This document shows positions 16,965 through 27,340 of a stretch of 64,000 nucleotides of DNA, piece by piece. Source of the DNA: Sphingobacterium corticibacter (GTDB lineage: Bacteria > Bacteroidota > Bacteroidia > Sphingobacteriales > Sphingobacteriaceae); assembly GCF_003076635.1 (NCBI RefSeq), contig NZ_QDKG01000002.1:310001-374000 (forward strand). The letters run 5' to 3'. Every line of letters begins with the position of its first letter. Positions within the stretch are counted from its first letter, which is position 1. Under the pieces are notes generated by a model. That model was not told the DNA's origin. It saw only the letters and a list, made by a program, of their open reading frames with translations, and ran no database searches. The position numbers and the translations under genes are program-made.

Positions 16965-17112
16965 GCAAAATTAAAAAAATAACGTAAATATCTTATAATC
17001 AGAGTAATAATTTTTTTTAAAATACGCTTCGCGTAGATATAATGTAGCGGTAAACCTATAAAAATCGTTAAAGCATTTTTATCTTTAACAGATAAAACCG
17101 ACTTTTACCACT

Positions 17113-17490
17113 ATGCGATTTATTCTAAGCTATTCCTGGGCATTCCTATGGAGCATCTGTATGTTGTATCTCATGTTAAAATCGCCCAGCAACGATATTC
17201 CCATACCACTTTACGAAGGTTTTGATAAGATTGCTCATTGTGGCAGTTTCTTCTTGCTTACTGCATTATTTTTGTATGGAGCAGTAGCCAATACGAAAGG
17301 TATGGCGCGAAAGTATCTTACCGCATTTTGGGTCTTGCTCGGAACTGGTTCATTCGCTTTTTTCACCGAGTTTGCGCAGTATTATTTTACCAGTACACGG
17401 CAGGCAGATTGGTGGGATATCTTTGCAGATGCTGTTGGTATTGGCATGGCACTATTTTCTTACCTGCTATTCTACCGAAAACGATTTTAG
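17113..17490 (+). CDS. VanZ family membrane protein
   Basis: 125 residues, four hydrophobic segments. The VanZ-like fold shows in DKIAHCGSFFLLTALFL and FFTEFAQYYF..RQADWWDIFADAVG, with the conserved His and the Asp-rich D-x-x-x-D motif. Its role in most bacteria is unknown; the name comes from a teicoplanin-resistance accessory gene and does not imply resistance here. Single gene, divergent from padR and convergent with comF. Confidence 0.85.
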   Translation: MRFILSYSWAFLWSICMLYLMLKSPSNDIPIPLYEGFDKIAHCGSFFLLTALFLYGAVANTKGMARKYLTAFWVLLGTGSFAFFTEFAQYYFTSTRQADWWDIFADAVGIGMALFSYLLFYRKRF

Positions 17491-17552
17491 GGGTTCATAA
17501 CAGAACTACTTCAAGAAATTACTTTTATATTTTCGTGATTACGCTTTGCTGC

Positions 17553-18254
17553 TTAGGCACGTGCTATGGTAACGATCGACACCGTGCAGCCCAAACCATT
17601 CATTAGCTGTTGCGCTGCGGCGGCAATGGTGGCGCCTGTGGTAATTACATCATCTACCAACAGCACATGATTCGGGGTTTGCACCCCCTCCTTTTGCGGT
17701 ACAAAAGCAAAGGCATTTTCCACATTATCGTAACGATCTATCCGCGATCTACGCGTTTGGGAAACCGAATTAAAGGTGCGTTTTATTAAAGAATTATCAA
17801 TCGGTATGGCCAGCACTTCACTTAATCCGCGCGCAAAATATTCGGATTGGTTGTAGCCGCGTTTTCTCTTTTTGATGGGGTGAATGGGAATTGGCACAAT
17901 GACATCGACTCCATCTACAATCGGGTTTTCTAGCAGTATTTCACCGTACATCTTGCCGAGATAGATTCCTATTTCAGGCTGTTGACCATATTTTAGATGG
18001 TGAATCATTCGCTGTACGCGAGATGATTTGGAAAGCGTCAACATAGACGCGGCATATTGAAATTTGACTTTGCCCCACAACTGTTTTGCCGTTTCATTTT
18101 CGGCATCTTTGTGGTGGTCGGTTTGGGGTAAATGGTACAAGCAAGTACTGCAGAGTATGTGCTCCTGATGCATCAAAACGGTATCACACCCTGCACAGCG
18201 CTCAGGAAATAGAATATGGACTAATCCATGCCAATACCGATCCAATTTGTACAT
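17553..18254 (-). CDS. comF: ComF family protein (double zinc ribbon / phosphoribosyltransferase)
   Basis: 233 residues. N-terminal zinc-finger cysteines are C20, C23, C35 and C38 (RCAGC..LCSTC), and the C-terminal half carries a type I phosphoribosyltransferase motif, HVLLVDDVITTGATI. ComF proteins take part in uptake of single-stranded DNA during natural transformation in some bacteria; in others the function is open. It lies 36 bases downstream of rlmN on the same strand and is likely co-transcribed with it. Confidence 0.9.
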   Translation of the reverse strand: MYKLDRYWHGLVHILFPERCAGCDTVLMHQEHILCSTCLYHLPQTDHHKDAENETAKQLWGKVKFQYAASMLTLSKSSRVQRMIHHLKYGQQPEIGIYLGKMYGEILLENPIVDGVDVIVPIPIHPIKKRKRGYNQSEYFARGLSEVLAIPIDNSLIKRTFNSVSQTRRSRIDRYDNVENAFAFVPQKEGVQTPNHVLLVDDVITTGATIAAAAQQLMNGLGCTVSIVTIARA

Positions 18255-18290
18255 AGAGGATACATGAATACTGCCACAGAAAATTTAGTT

Positions 18291-19355
18291 TTATACTTCC
18301 TCAGCAGTTTTATCTTTAATAGCTAATTGACCACAGGCTGCGTCAATATCTTTACCACGACTGCGTCGTACATTGGTCACCACGCCTTGGTTACGAAGAT
18401 AATCCGCAAAAACATCAATCTTATCTGCCTCTGCATTCACAAAATCAGCCAAAGCGATAGGGTTGTACTCAATGATGTTGACCTTACAAGGGATATGTTT
18501 ACAGAATTTCGCTAAATCTTTGGCATCTTCCAACTCATCGTTGAAGTTATGAAACACAATATATTCGAATGTGACCGCATTCTTGGTTTTAGCATAGTAA
18601 TACTTGAGCGCCTCAGCCAAGGCTTTCAACGTGTTCTGCTCATTGATCGGCATGATTTCGTTGCGTTTTTCATCATTGGCAGCATGCAAGGAAAGCGCCA
18701 GGTTGAAACGAACTTCATCATCTCCGAGTTTTTTGATCATCTTAGCGATACCCGCCGTACTTACTGTAATCCGTTTGGCGGCCATATTCAGGCCCGTTGG
18801 CGACGTAATGCGCTCAATAGATTTCATCATATTGGCATAGTTAAGCAGCGGCTCGCCCATACCCATATATACGATGTTTGACAACGGTTGCTGATAATGA
18901 TCTTCTGCCTGTTTGGCAATCAAGACCACTTGATCGTAGATCTCGTCGGCATTGAGATTACGTTTGCGATCCATATAGCCAGTTGCGCAGAATTTGCAGG
19001 TGAGGCTACAGCCAACTTGCGAACTCACGCAAGCCGTCATCCGTGAATCAGCTGGAATCAGTACGCCTTCAATCACATTACCATCATAAAGTGTAAACGT
19101 GCTTTTGATGGTTTTATCGTTACTGATCTGCGATTGACGCACTTGTGCTGCATTGATCGTAAAATTGGTTTTAAGGTTTTCGCGCAGCGCCTTACTCAGG
19201 TTGCTCATCTCATCAAAAGAGGTACATGATTTTTGCCATAGCCACTCATATATCTGCTTTGCGCGAAACGCCTGCTCCCCCATCTCCGTAAGCTTGACCT
19301 TTAGCTGATCAACACTCAAACTTCTGATATCCACCAATTTTACATTATCTTTCAC
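18291..19355 (-). CDS. rlmN: Dual-specificity 23S rRNA/tRNA (adenine C2) methyltransferase RlmN
   Basis: 354 residues. RlmN is a radical-SAM enzyme that methylates A2503 of 23S rRNA and A37 of some tRNAs. The iron-sulfur cluster cysteines are C116, C120 and C123 (GCSLTCKFCATG), the SAM region is GMGEPLLNY, and C341 in DAACGQLA is the conserved methyl-carrying cysteine. Translation appears to begin at GTG 19355, which gives the expected family N-terminus; the first internal ATG would lose 24 residues. Confidence 0.97.
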   Translation of the reverse strand: MKDNVKLVDIRSLSVDQLKVKLTEMGEQAFRAKQIYEWLWQKSCTSFDEMSNLSKALRENLKTNFTINAAQVRQSQISNDKTIKSTFTLYDGNVIEGVLIPADSRMTACVSSQVGCSLTCKFCATGYMDRKRNLNADEIYDQVVLIAKQAEDHYQQPLSNIVYMGMGEPLLNYANMMKSIERITSPTGLNMAAKRITVSTAGIAKMIKKLGDDEVRFNLALSLHAANDEKRNEIMPINEQNTLKALAEALKYYYAKTKNAVTFEYIVFHNFNDELEDAKDLAKFCKHIPCKVNIIEYNPIALADFVNAEADKIDVFADYLRNQGVVTNVRRSRGKDIDAACGQLAIKDKTAEEV

Positions 19356-19360
19356 AAAGG

Positions 19361-19368
19361 CAAAGATA
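19361..19368 (-). promoter_or_regulatory. -7 element of rlmN
   Basis: TATCTTTG on the minus strand lies five bases before the GTG start, so transcription would begin at or next to the start codon (leaderless mRNA). Confidence 0.5.
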
Positions 19369-19401
19369 CAGAAAGCCCGTTAAACCTTTGACATTCTTCG
19401 C

Positions 19402-19409
19402 TAAATTTG
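19402..19409 (+). promoter_or_regulatory. -7 element of the SMP-30-like gene
   Basis: TAAATTTG fits TAnnTTTG and lies 31 bases before the start codon. Confidence 0.45.
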
Positions 19410-19440
19410 ATAAATTAGGACATTCACAAAACACACTACC

Positions 19441-20268
19441 ATGAAAAAGACATTGGCACTACTCGCTCTTTCTGCGCTGACCTATTCAGTTCAGGCACAG
19501 CACCAACTAGAAAAATTGTGGGAATCTACTGAGCAATTACCTGTTCCAGAATCGGTATTGCCACATCCTGCTCAATCCACCCTTTTGGTTTCGTTGATTG
19601 ATGGTGGGGGCAGTGAAAAAGATGGCAAAGGTGGTGTTGCCGTATTGCATGCTGACGGTAAAATGAAAGATGCTACTTGGGTGTCAGGACTGCACGCGCC
19701 AAAAGGAATGGCTATGCACGGCAATCGCCTATATATTGCCGATATTACGGATGTGGTTGTCGTGGATATGGCGAATGGAAAAGTGCTAAAAAAAATCCCT
19801 GTAGCAGGTGCGACATTCTTAAATGACGTGACCGCAGATGCCATGGGACGTGTGTTTGTATCCGACACACGCGAGCATAAAGTGTATCTGATCGAGAACG
19901 ATCAAGCGTCTGTGTATTTGGAAGAAGCCAATAATGCAAATGGTGTCCGCGTAATCGGAGAGGCGCTATATGTGTTAGCTGGTAAGGAATTGTGGAAAGT
20001 GGATCAAGCCAAAAACAAAACCGTCATTACTAAAGATTTGGAAGAAGGTGGTGATGGCTTGGAGCCGGTCGGCAATGGCGATTTCTTGGTCACTTGCTGG
20101 CCTGGATTAATTTATTACATCAAAGCCAATGGCACTGTAGAAAAACTGCTTGATGTACGCGGTAAAATGAACACTGCCGACTTGGGTTTTGATGCAAAAA
20201 CGAAGACATTATATATACCAACCTTCAACAACAATAGCGTAGTCGCGTATAAGTTGGTTAAAAAATAA
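19441..20268 (+). CDS. Secreted SMP-30/gluconolactonase-like beta-propeller protein
   Basis: 275 residues with a signal peptide (cleaved after YSVQAQ). The body is a set of repeated four-strand blades with NHL/SMP-30-like signatures, for example HAPKGMAMHGNRLYIADI, FLNDVTADAMGRVFVSD and GDGLEPVGNGDFLVTCW. Relatives are calcium-dependent lactonases or simple sugar-binding propellers; database entries sometimes call them ATP/GTP-binding without basis. Its 3' end overlaps the convergent porin gene by 11 bases. Periplasmic; substrate unknown. Confidence 0.75.
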   Translation: MKKTLALLALSALTYSVQAQHQLEKLWESTEQLPVPESVLPHPAQSTLLVSLIDGGGSEKDGKGGVAVLHADGKMKDATWVSGLHAPKGMAMHGNRLYIADITDVVVVDMANGKVLKKIPVAGATFLNDVTADAMGRVFVSDTREHKVYLIENDQASVYLEEANNANGVRVIGEALYVLAGKELWKVDQAKNKTVITKDLEEGGDGLEPVGNGDFLVTCWPGLIYYIKANGTVEKLLDVRGKMNTADLGFDAKTKTLYIPTFNNNSVVAYKLVKK

Positions 20269-21586
20269 ATCCGATGCCGGTCTCTACCATGTTGGAGACC
20301 GGATTTGGATCCAATGGCGACTTATTACGTCGATACTGGTAATTAGCTTTCAGCACAATGTTTTCTTTCGTGTTGAAATTAACGCCCAACGTAGTAATGC
20401 TCAAATTGCTTTCTACCCGCGGAATGCTTTGCAACAACGGATTTACCTGCTGATGCGTATTGAGGCGTTCATATCTTCCAAACAAGCTTAGTTTCATCTC
20501 ATGCGAATCGAATAAGAAGGAGGATCGATGCTGCCGTTGGCTTGCAGGCCCCCGACGCAGATATGGCAAAATATCGCTGCCTAATTCGAAGAGATAACCA
20601 TATGTGTTGCTCCCTAGGACCTGACCGCCATTATCTGCGTGTTCAGCGGTCTGCTGATATATTTTTTCGGTATCACTCAATGTACCGTAAGTGCCCAATG
20701 CAACAAATCGAAAAGTGCGCCAATGGTATGTACCGTAAGCCGTTGTTAGGTTAATTCTGCCTTTTATATCTTCCTCCCGATCGTTCATTCGAACAGCATT
20801 CCCCTGCCCTGAATTGCCATAATACCCCGATACAGACAATGTAGCTCCCGGCAGCCCATGGTAATTGATTTGTGGATTGATCGCAAGAGAACGAGGTACG
20901 CCCAAACGAATTTCACGGCCTTGCCTGATCCAACTTGCGCCGACAAACTCTTCGCTATTTAGGCCTTGAGAAAATCCCAAAGCATAACTCCAGTCTTTGG
21001 AAATATTGCCATAAAACATGGCGCCAAACTCGATCCATGTGGAGGGTGTAATCAATCTTTCGACATCCGACCGATTGACGGAGTAGAACATTACTGGCTC
21101 ATCATTATTATTGACATATCCGATCGTCAATGGATAAAATCCTAGTCGCGCTTTCAGATAATCGGCATAAAGATAGTCTACAAAAGCTTCTACTAAAATT
21201 TCCTGATGTGTATTGCCATCGCGATCATGCATAAACTCAATTTGAAACTCCGAGTTCCAAATAAGCTTGTCGGTGAGGCGATAACCAAAAAAAGTCGAGT
21301 ACCGATACAGACCAGAATAATACAGTTCTAGATCACCCAAATCGGTGTTCACATTTTGTTGAAATGGTACATAATTGAATTCGCCAAAACCTCCGATCGA
21401 CCAGCGCTTCTCTGAGAAAAAGATTTTGGATGCCGCCAACGCCAATCCAGGTTGTTGCTGAAAGCGCGGCTTGTCGACCTCGGTGGTGTCGCTGAAATTA
21501 ATAAGGGTGTCAGTTTGCACCTGACCTATCGTCGTCTTAGCACAAAAAATAAATGCTGTAGCAATGGTGATAAAAATGTTCCGCAT
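20258..21586 (-). CDS. Outer-membrane porin-like beta-barrel protein
   Basis: 442 residues with a signal peptide and repeated amphipathic strands, ending in a terminal aromatic (GIGFIF), as outer-membrane proteins do. The pattern (RWSIGGFGEFNYVPF..., repeated Y/F-rich strands) resembles the phosphate-selective OprO/OprP-type porins in Bacteroidota, but no motif fixes the substrate. It stands alone, not obviously in an operon with the SusD gene 212 bases upstream on the same strand, though co-transcription is possible. Confidence 0.7.
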   Translation of the reverse strand: MRNIFITIATAFIFCAKTTIGQVQTDTLINFSDTTEVDKPRFQQQPGLALAASKIFFSEKRWSIGGFGEFNYVPFQQNVNTDLGDLELYYSGLYRYSTFFGYRLTDKLIWNSEFQIEFMHDRDGNTHQEILVEAFVDYLYADYLKARLGFYPLTIGYVNNNDEPVMFYSVNRSDVERLITPSTWIEFGAMFYGNISKDWSYALGFSQGLNSEEFVGASWIRQGREIRLGVPRSLAINPQINYHGLPGATLSVSGYYGNSGQGNAVRMNDREEDIKGRINLTTAYGTYHWRTFRFVALGTYGTLSDTEKIYQQTAEHADNGGQVLGSNTYGYLFELGSDILPYLRRGPASQRQHRSSFLFDSHEMKLSLFGRYERLNTHQQVNPLLQSIPRVESNLSITTLGVNFNTKENIVLKANYQYRRNKSPLDPNPVSNMVETGIGFIF

Positions 21587-21798
21587 AAATCGCCCTTTTA
21601 CTTCAATTATTCGATTTCGCGTGCAAAGTTAGCTTTTAATTACAAAAAACAACTCAATTGAAGCAAAAAGTTTAAGTATAAGCATAAAATGTCACGCAAT
21701 AAAAATGTCATTCTACTGATGCTCTTTATCACCAGTAGAATGACAAGTCATCGAGCGACGAGATTCGCACGATCTTTCTTTGCTACGAAATACGCGGA

Positions 21799-23814
21799 TT
21801 ACTCCGTTCTATCTTCGTCGGCTACCGCCTCCTGCCAAGTACTCCATTTGGCAACGCCAGCATCATACCCGTCGTAACCGAAATTTTGACTCAGGACGCC
21901 TTTTGTATTCGCTGTAATAGCAGCATAGGGTATTGGCCAATACATATTTTTCTTATCCATCGTGTAATTCGGATTACTATTTCCGGTGGCATTGATCTGA
22001 ATTGGCCCTTTGTTGTACATACTATAATGATTGATGCGCTGATACCAATAACTGCCTCCAGCATCATCCGTGCCTGACTGTTTGTCGAAATTGGCCAAGC
22101 TATAGGTATTCCCCCATTCGTCGGGCTGGCCGCTACGAGCCAGACAAAGTGACACGCGTTTCAATTCCACATTGCGCCACTCTTCCCAATACAATTCGCG
22201 CGCACGCTCATTCATAATATCGCCGATGGTAACAGCTCCTTGGTACAATTGTGTACACTGTGCTCTCTGGCGAATGATGTTCAAATCATCTTTAATTGTC
22301 CCATCGTTCGGGTTAAGATAATATTTAGCTTCGGCGCGTAGTAAATAGGCTTCTGCCAAGCGATACAAATACCAATCGGCAATTCCGCCGTTCGTCGCGC
22401 CACGCAAACCATCAGAACCAACAATGTTGGCCTCATTCACCGGGTCATTCAAAAAGAACTTGTAGTGAGGAACATCAAACCAACGACGAATGGTATCGCT
22501 ACATAATAATGCACCTGTTGTAGGATGAAATAGGGTTAGATTTTGGCCAAACTGCGCAGAAGCTTTATTGTTTACTTTATAATCCTCCATCCGTATCCAG
22601 TTTCCTGTGCTGGAGCTATGGCGAAGATCTGTCGCGTCGACTTGTCCATTCACATTCCATACCGCATGTGTTTGAAAATAAGTAGGACGAAATGTTGATA
22701 TGCCTCTTCCGAATGAGCGCATATAGTCGTACAGCGGATTGTAGTCGCCGCTATTACGACGAACATTCAGCATGGCTTGGCGACCATCAGGCGCTTGCAC
22801 CCGATTGTCGAACACAAACGGATATAAGATCCGCATCGTTAGCATTTGTGAGAAGGATTCCGCATCAGAACCCCGATTTGGCATTCCCATAATGACTTCC
22901 TTATTGGCTGCGATCAGTTTATTTTCCGCACGGTGCATATCCCAGATCACATTTCTGGTGATCGGCCAAGTGCGCGCTTCACCACCCGGATTGAAGGTGC
23001 CAAACGTATTGGTCATCAAGGAATATCCCGATTGATTAATAAGAATATCGGTTTGGTCTTTCGCTTTCTGGTATTCGCCCATCGCCAAATAAAGCTTTGT
23101 CAACAGCATGCGGCAAGCGCCTTTATTCACTAAACCAATCAGATTAGTTTCCTGCTGCGTAGGCACCCATTCGACCGCAAATTCCATATCTTGTATCAAC
23201 ATCTGCAAAATGGCATCGCGCTCCGTACTGCGGTAGTTCTGTTTTGGCACTTCCAACAACTTGCTTACCAATGGAATATCGCCAAATTGGAATACTAAGG
23301 CCATGTAGCGAAAGGCGCGATGAAAATAGGCTCTGCCTTTGTAAGCATTTTTAATATTTTCGTCTAAACCCTCTACTCGATCAACAAATTGGATAATGGT
23401 ATTGGCATAGGAGATTCCTTTGTACGTTTCTTGCCACATATACCAAATACTGTTGGTTCTGTCCAAGTTCTGCAACCCCGTTTCGCTAGTTGGCGTTAGC
23501 ATATTAGCCACATCACATAGCATATTTCGTTTATCCGTAGCGCCAGCAACCATTAGTTCTGAGAAGATATACTCTGTGCCCAACGTGAGCATCTCATTGT
23601 GCTCTGTAGCCCAATATAGTTTAAGGTGACGATCACAGATTGCCATGGCAGACATCAATCCTGATTCCGTAGAAAAAGTCGCTGCGGGCTCATAGATCGA
23701 TAAGGGATTTGGTTTCAAAAAATCTTTGGAACAACTGCTAATTAACATGATCCCACTCAATATCGCGGCTATGCTGTACGATAGGCGGCTAGATCGTTGT
23801 TGAATATTTTTCAT
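21799..23814 (-). CDS. SusD/RagB-type nutrient-binding lipoprotein
   Basis: 671 residues, long for the family (usually 500-600). The lipobox places Cys28 (LISSCSK) at the start of the mature protein. RagB/SusD features follow: the NPLSIYEPAATFSTESGL start, helical repeats (GRAYFHRAFRYMALVFQFGDIPLV) and the C-terminal NIIRQRA..NERARELYWEEWR block. It captures ligand at the cell surface and hands it to the SusC-type transporter, whose gene ends 18 bases upstream. No polysaccharide-degrading gene is beside it. Confidence 0.95.
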   Translation of the reverse strand: MKNIQQRSSRLSYSIAAILSGIMLISSCSKDFLKPNPLSIYEPAATFSTESGLMSAMAICDRHLKLYWATEHNEMLTLGTEYIFSELMVAGATDKRNMLCDVANMLTPTSETGLQNLDRTNSIWYMWQETYKGISYANTIIQFVDRVEGLDENIKNAYKGRAYFHRAFRYMALVFQFGDIPLVSKLLEVPKQNYRSTERDAILQMLIQDMEFAVEWVPTQQETNLIGLVNKGACRMLLTKLYLAMGEYQKAKDQTDILINQSGYSLMTNTFGTFNPGGEARTWPITRNVIWDMHRAENKLIAANKEVIMGMPNRGSDAESFSQMLTMRILYPFVFDNRVQAPDGRQAMLNVRRNSGDYNPLYDYMRSFGRGISTFRPTYFQTHAVWNVNGQVDATDLRHSSSTGNWIRMEDYKVNNKASAQFGQNLTLFHPTTGALLCSDTIRRWFDVPHYKFFLNDPVNEANIVGSDGLRGATNGGIADWYLYRLAEAYLLRAEAKYYLNPNDGTIKDDLNIIRQRAQCTQLYQGAVTIGDIMNERARELYWEEWRNVELKRVSLCLARSGQPDEWGNTYSLANFDKQSGTDDAGGSYWYQRINHYSMYNKGPIQINATGNSNPNYTMDKKNMYWPIPYAAITANTKGVLSQNFGYDGYDAGVAKWSTWQEAVADEDRTE

Positions 23815-23832
23815 GGTTAAGTACTTTAAAAT

Positions 23833-26800
23833 TTAAAAAACAAGGTTTAAGCCAAACGTATATAAGCGCGGCGCCCAACCACCGGTCTCTGGATCGCCAT
23901 ACGGCCAACCTGGTGACCAAGTCGCGACATTGCGCACAGCGCCAAATAATTTGATGCTGTTTAGATCTAAGTTTGAAGTCCAATGTCTTGGCAATGTGTA
24001 GCCCACAGTGATGTTCTCCAACCGCACGAAAGAGCGATTGTACAGTTTATTAACACCGCCAGCACCCACCGGACCACCCGCTTCGATACGACCAAATTCA
24101 TTGGTTGGATTATCTGGTGTCCAATACTCTTTCCATTCTCGGTTAGATAAACCATACGCCATATGACCACCATTATCATCGTTATTCAGGTAGTTCCCAT
24201 TCAAACTTTTGTGTCCGGTATACGCATACAAATTGAAAGAGAAAGTCAAATCTTTCCATAACGTGAAGTCACTACGTAATGACCATTGAAATGGCGCTAC
24301 GCGACGCCCCAAGAATTCTTTATCTTGATCATTATAGACTGGTTTGCTCGTGCCATCTGCATTGATGACGTCGTCTTCTGTATAATTATTAGCCACTTTA
24401 GGATCGCCCGGTAGTTGTCCGTAACGCGCTGCTTCTTCTACTTCATTGGCTTGCCAGATTCCAGTAACACGATAGTTCCAAATGGCATCAATCGGTTGAT
24501 CAATAAACCATCCATTCGGGATATCATCTACTTCTCTACGACTCAAAATACTGCCGTCTGGCGCAATAACGTCTTCGTATTGGTAGTATAAATGCTTGAT
24601 GCGATTCTTATTATACGACATACCAAAATTGGTGCTCCATTGGAAATTTTCGCGTTGGATGTTGAGGGTATTTAAGGTCAATTCGAAACCTCTGTTGTCT
24701 ACCTGACCCAAGTTGGTCGCGATGCGCTCAAATCCCGTGAATGATGGTAAGCGCTGTTGCATAATCATATCTTTGGTACTCATGGAGTAGTACTCCATCG
24801 TAGTCGAGATCCGATTATTGAACAGGGAGAATTCCAAGCCCACATTATAGGACGCGGTTTTTTCCCATTGTAAGAATGGGTTAGCCAATCGGTCAGCCAT
24901 CAAATACCGGTACAACGCTAATTCGCCCGCACTATTAATGTACCCCTGCATCTTACCTGCGCCTTCATACAGATTGGCTAATGCCAAATTGGGATCTGCC
25001 AACGATCTATTACCATTCTCTCCGTACGATAAACGAAGTTTACCATTGCTGATCAGGCCTTGTGGATTAAAAAAGCTTTCGTTGGTAAAATTCCATGCTA
25101 CCGCAGCAGATGGAAAAATAGCATGTGGGTTGGATGTACCAAAACCCGAATAACCATCACGACGAAGTGAAGTGGTAAGCTGGTAACGGTCATCGTAGGA
25201 GTAAAACAAACGTCCTAACATACCATCTGCCGTTTGGCGCGTATCAAAACTGGAGTACGAGCTGTCTTCTTTCATCCCATTTCTGGTATTGTGAAAACCC
25301 AAAGCGTCTGATGGCAAGATGTTTCGAGCATTGATCATATCTTCCCAGAACTGACGTTCTTCCGCTTCATACACAAAGGTCGCGTTGATGCGGTGCTTGT
25401 CATTAAACTCTTTCTCCCAGCTCACCACATTGTTGATCGACCAGTCGAACCGCTGCGCTTGCGAGCGGTTCACACCGCGAGATTTGGGATCCGAGCCCGG
25501 CAAAGCGGCCGACATAAAATAACGATCATGAAAAAACTGAAAGCGCGGTGAGGCGTTGAAAGAGTAGTTAATGTTGAACGGCAATTTCACACGTGCCTGC
25601 AAAATGGAATTCAACGTCGTGAAACCTTTTTCTAGCTCCAGAAACTGTTTGACAAAGTCATAATTGTAACCACGCTGGCTAAATTCGGGACCTAATGGAA
25701 ACTGAACTGGATTGCCATCCGTATCTGCATAATCGCCATATGGACTGTTGCGTAGCGCCTGTGCCTGATCGATATCTACATTACCATCCGACCTATTTTG
25801 AAAGTTAACATTTGCGCCCAACTCAAACCACTTGGTGACCTTCGCGTCAATCTTCATGTTTGCGCGTACCGCGCGATAATTGTCGGATACGACAACACCT
25901 TGATTTTTCATGTAACCCATAGACAGGTAATAGTTTACCCGATCTCCAGCACCACTCACACTAGCATTATAATCTTGATCCAATCCCGTACGGAACACAT
26001 GTTTAGACCAATCTGTAAAATTGCCATCCAAAAAGTTTTGCAAGGCATTGCCGGTGAAACCCAATCGCCTTCCCCAGATCGCCATATCAGACTCTCCATC
26101 TACGTTCGATGTGTAAGCGCGCCACGTATCGGCGGATACGCCTGCTGGTAATCGATCTGGACGCACAAAAAATCCCGGTTGCTGTGCAAAAAGCCCCGTT
26201 TGATAGGCTTCATATGCTCCTGTGCTTGGGTTTACACCGTAGGTATTTTTGGTAAACCAATCTTCTCTATGTCTGAGATAACCTGCTTCATCAAATGGCT
26301 CACGAAAGGTACTCAAGGTAGAAGCCCCGACGTTTGTCCGTAAGTTGACGATTGGTTTGCCGGGTTTACCTTTTTTTGTCGTAATAATGATAACTCCACT
26401 AGCTGCTTGAGCACCATAAACTGCCGCCGCAGAAGCATCTTTTAAAATGTCGATCTGCTCAATATCATCAGGATTGATTTCGGATAGTTCCCCATAATAA
26501 ATCATTCCATCCAGAATCAACAACGGACTATTATGGCCGCCTTCATCATAAACAGAACGCTGACCGCGAATCTGCAAACCACCTCCACCTTTGGCAGAAG
26601 GATCAAAGCCCACGCGTACGCCTGGCGTACCGCGCAAGATATCTTGCACCGTACGTGGATTTTCATTAGCGATATTATCAGGGCGAATCTGCGTGACTGC
26701 ACCCGTCAAATCTTTCTTGCGCATACTACCGTAACCTACCACAACGACCTCGTCCATACCGTGCACATCTGTGCTCAGCGTGACATTGATCGTCGTACGG

Positions 26801-27084
26801 TTTTCAATAGGAATTTCTTGTACCGCGTATCCTGTACTGGTAAAGGTTAGCGTGTTTCCGCCCGTGGCCGGAAGCTCTAAGCTATATCGGCCTTCCACAT
26901 TGGTCGAAGTCGCGCGGTCAGAGCCTTTCACACGTACAGTTACACCTTCTACAGGAGTGCCAACTTCGGATGTAACGATACCGGAAATTTGCTTGTTTGG
27001 CGATTGCGCCTGCGCAATCGATGCCCGATAGGGACTCAAGCTTGCCAACAGAATGACAAGAATAAAGTAGCATTTATTCATCAT
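23833..27084 (-). CDS. SusC/RagA-type TonB-linked outer-membrane transporter
   Basis: 1083 residues from the ATG at 27084 (a TTG at 27093 would add three). Signal peptide, then a carboxypeptidase-regulatory domain (about 30-115), the SusC signature VVVGYGSMRKKDLTGAV, a plug (about 125-235, ILKDASAAAVYGAQAASGV) and a long barrel ending TFGLNLVF. It imports oligomers with energy from TonB. It forms a pair with the SusD gene downstream. No sigma/anti-sigma pair, hybrid sensor or glycoside hydrolase is adjacent, so the substrate cannot be inferred. Confidence 0.96.
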   Translation of the reverse strand: MMNKCYFILVILLASLSPYRASIAQAQSPNKQISGIVTSEVGTPVEGVTVRVKGSDRATSTNVEGRYSLELPATGGNTLTFTSTGYAVQEIPIENRTTINVTLSTDVHGMDEVVVVGYGSMRKKDLTGAVTQIRPDNIANENPRTVQDILRGTPGVRVGFDPSAKGGGGLQIRGQRSVYDEGGHNSPLLILDGMIYYGELSEINPDDIEQIDILKDASAAAVYGAQAASGVIIITTKKGKPGKPIVNLRTNVGASTLSTFREPFDEAGYLRHREDWFTKNTYGVNPSTGAYEAYQTGLFAQQPGFFVRPDRLPAGVSADTWRAYTSNVDGESDMAIWGRRLGFTGNALQNFLDGNFTDWSKHVFRTGLDQDYNASVSGAGDRVNYYLSMGYMKNQGVVVSDNYRAVRANMKIDAKVTKWFELGANVNFQNRSDGNVDIDQAQALRNSPYGDYADTDGNPVQFPLGPEFSQRGYNYDFVKQFLELEKGFTTLNSILQARVKLPFNINYSFNASPRFQFFHDRYFMSAALPGSDPKSRGVNRSQAQRFDWSINNVVSWEKEFNDKHRINATFVYEAEERQFWEDMINARNILPSDALGFHNTRNGMKEDSSYSSFDTRQTADGMLGRLFYSYDDRYQLTTSLRRDGYSGFGTSNPHAIFPSAAVAWNFTNESFFNPQGLISNGKLRLSYGENGNRSLADPNLALANLYEGAGKMQGYINSAGELALYRYLMADRLANPFLQWEKTASYNVGLEFSLFNNRISTTMEYYSMSTKDMIMQQRLPSFTGFERIATNLGQVDNRGFELTLNTLNIQRENFQWSTNFGMSYNKNRIKHLYYQYEDVIAPDGSILSRREVDDIPNGWFIDQPIDAIWNYRVTGIWQANEVEEAARYGQLPGDPKVANNYTEDDVINADGTSKPVYNDQDKEFLGRRVAPFQWSLRSDFTLWKDLTFSFNLYAYTGHKSLNGNYLNNDDNGGHMAYGLSNREWKEYWTPDNPTNEFGRIEAGGPVGAGGVNKLYNRSFVRLENITVGYTLPRHWTSNLDLNSIKLFGAVRNVATWSPGWPYGDPETGGWAPRLYTFGLNLVF

Positions 27085-27312
27085 GATTAACAATTTAGGC
27101 TGAGGACATACGCCGTAGTTAAGGGCGTATACAATTCCATCATCGTAGACATTAGGTAAACTTATTATAATTGGTGTCGCGGTTCAGACGACAATTCAAA
27201 AGTCTCCAATCTCCGTGGGAAAAAATTGACTAATTAGCTCAATTTCTAACCAAATAGTATCATGCTTCTGCTGTTCTTTTTAAATAGCAACGGTGCGGTA
27301 ATGAAATTGTCT

Positions 27313-27320
27313 TAGCTTTG
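27313..27320 (+). promoter_or_regulatory. -7 element of the DnaJ-KTSC gene
   Basis: TAGCTTTG fits TAnnTTTG, 20 bases before the start codon. Confidence 0.55.
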
Positions 27321-27340
27321 CATCATCAAAAAACACAGGG

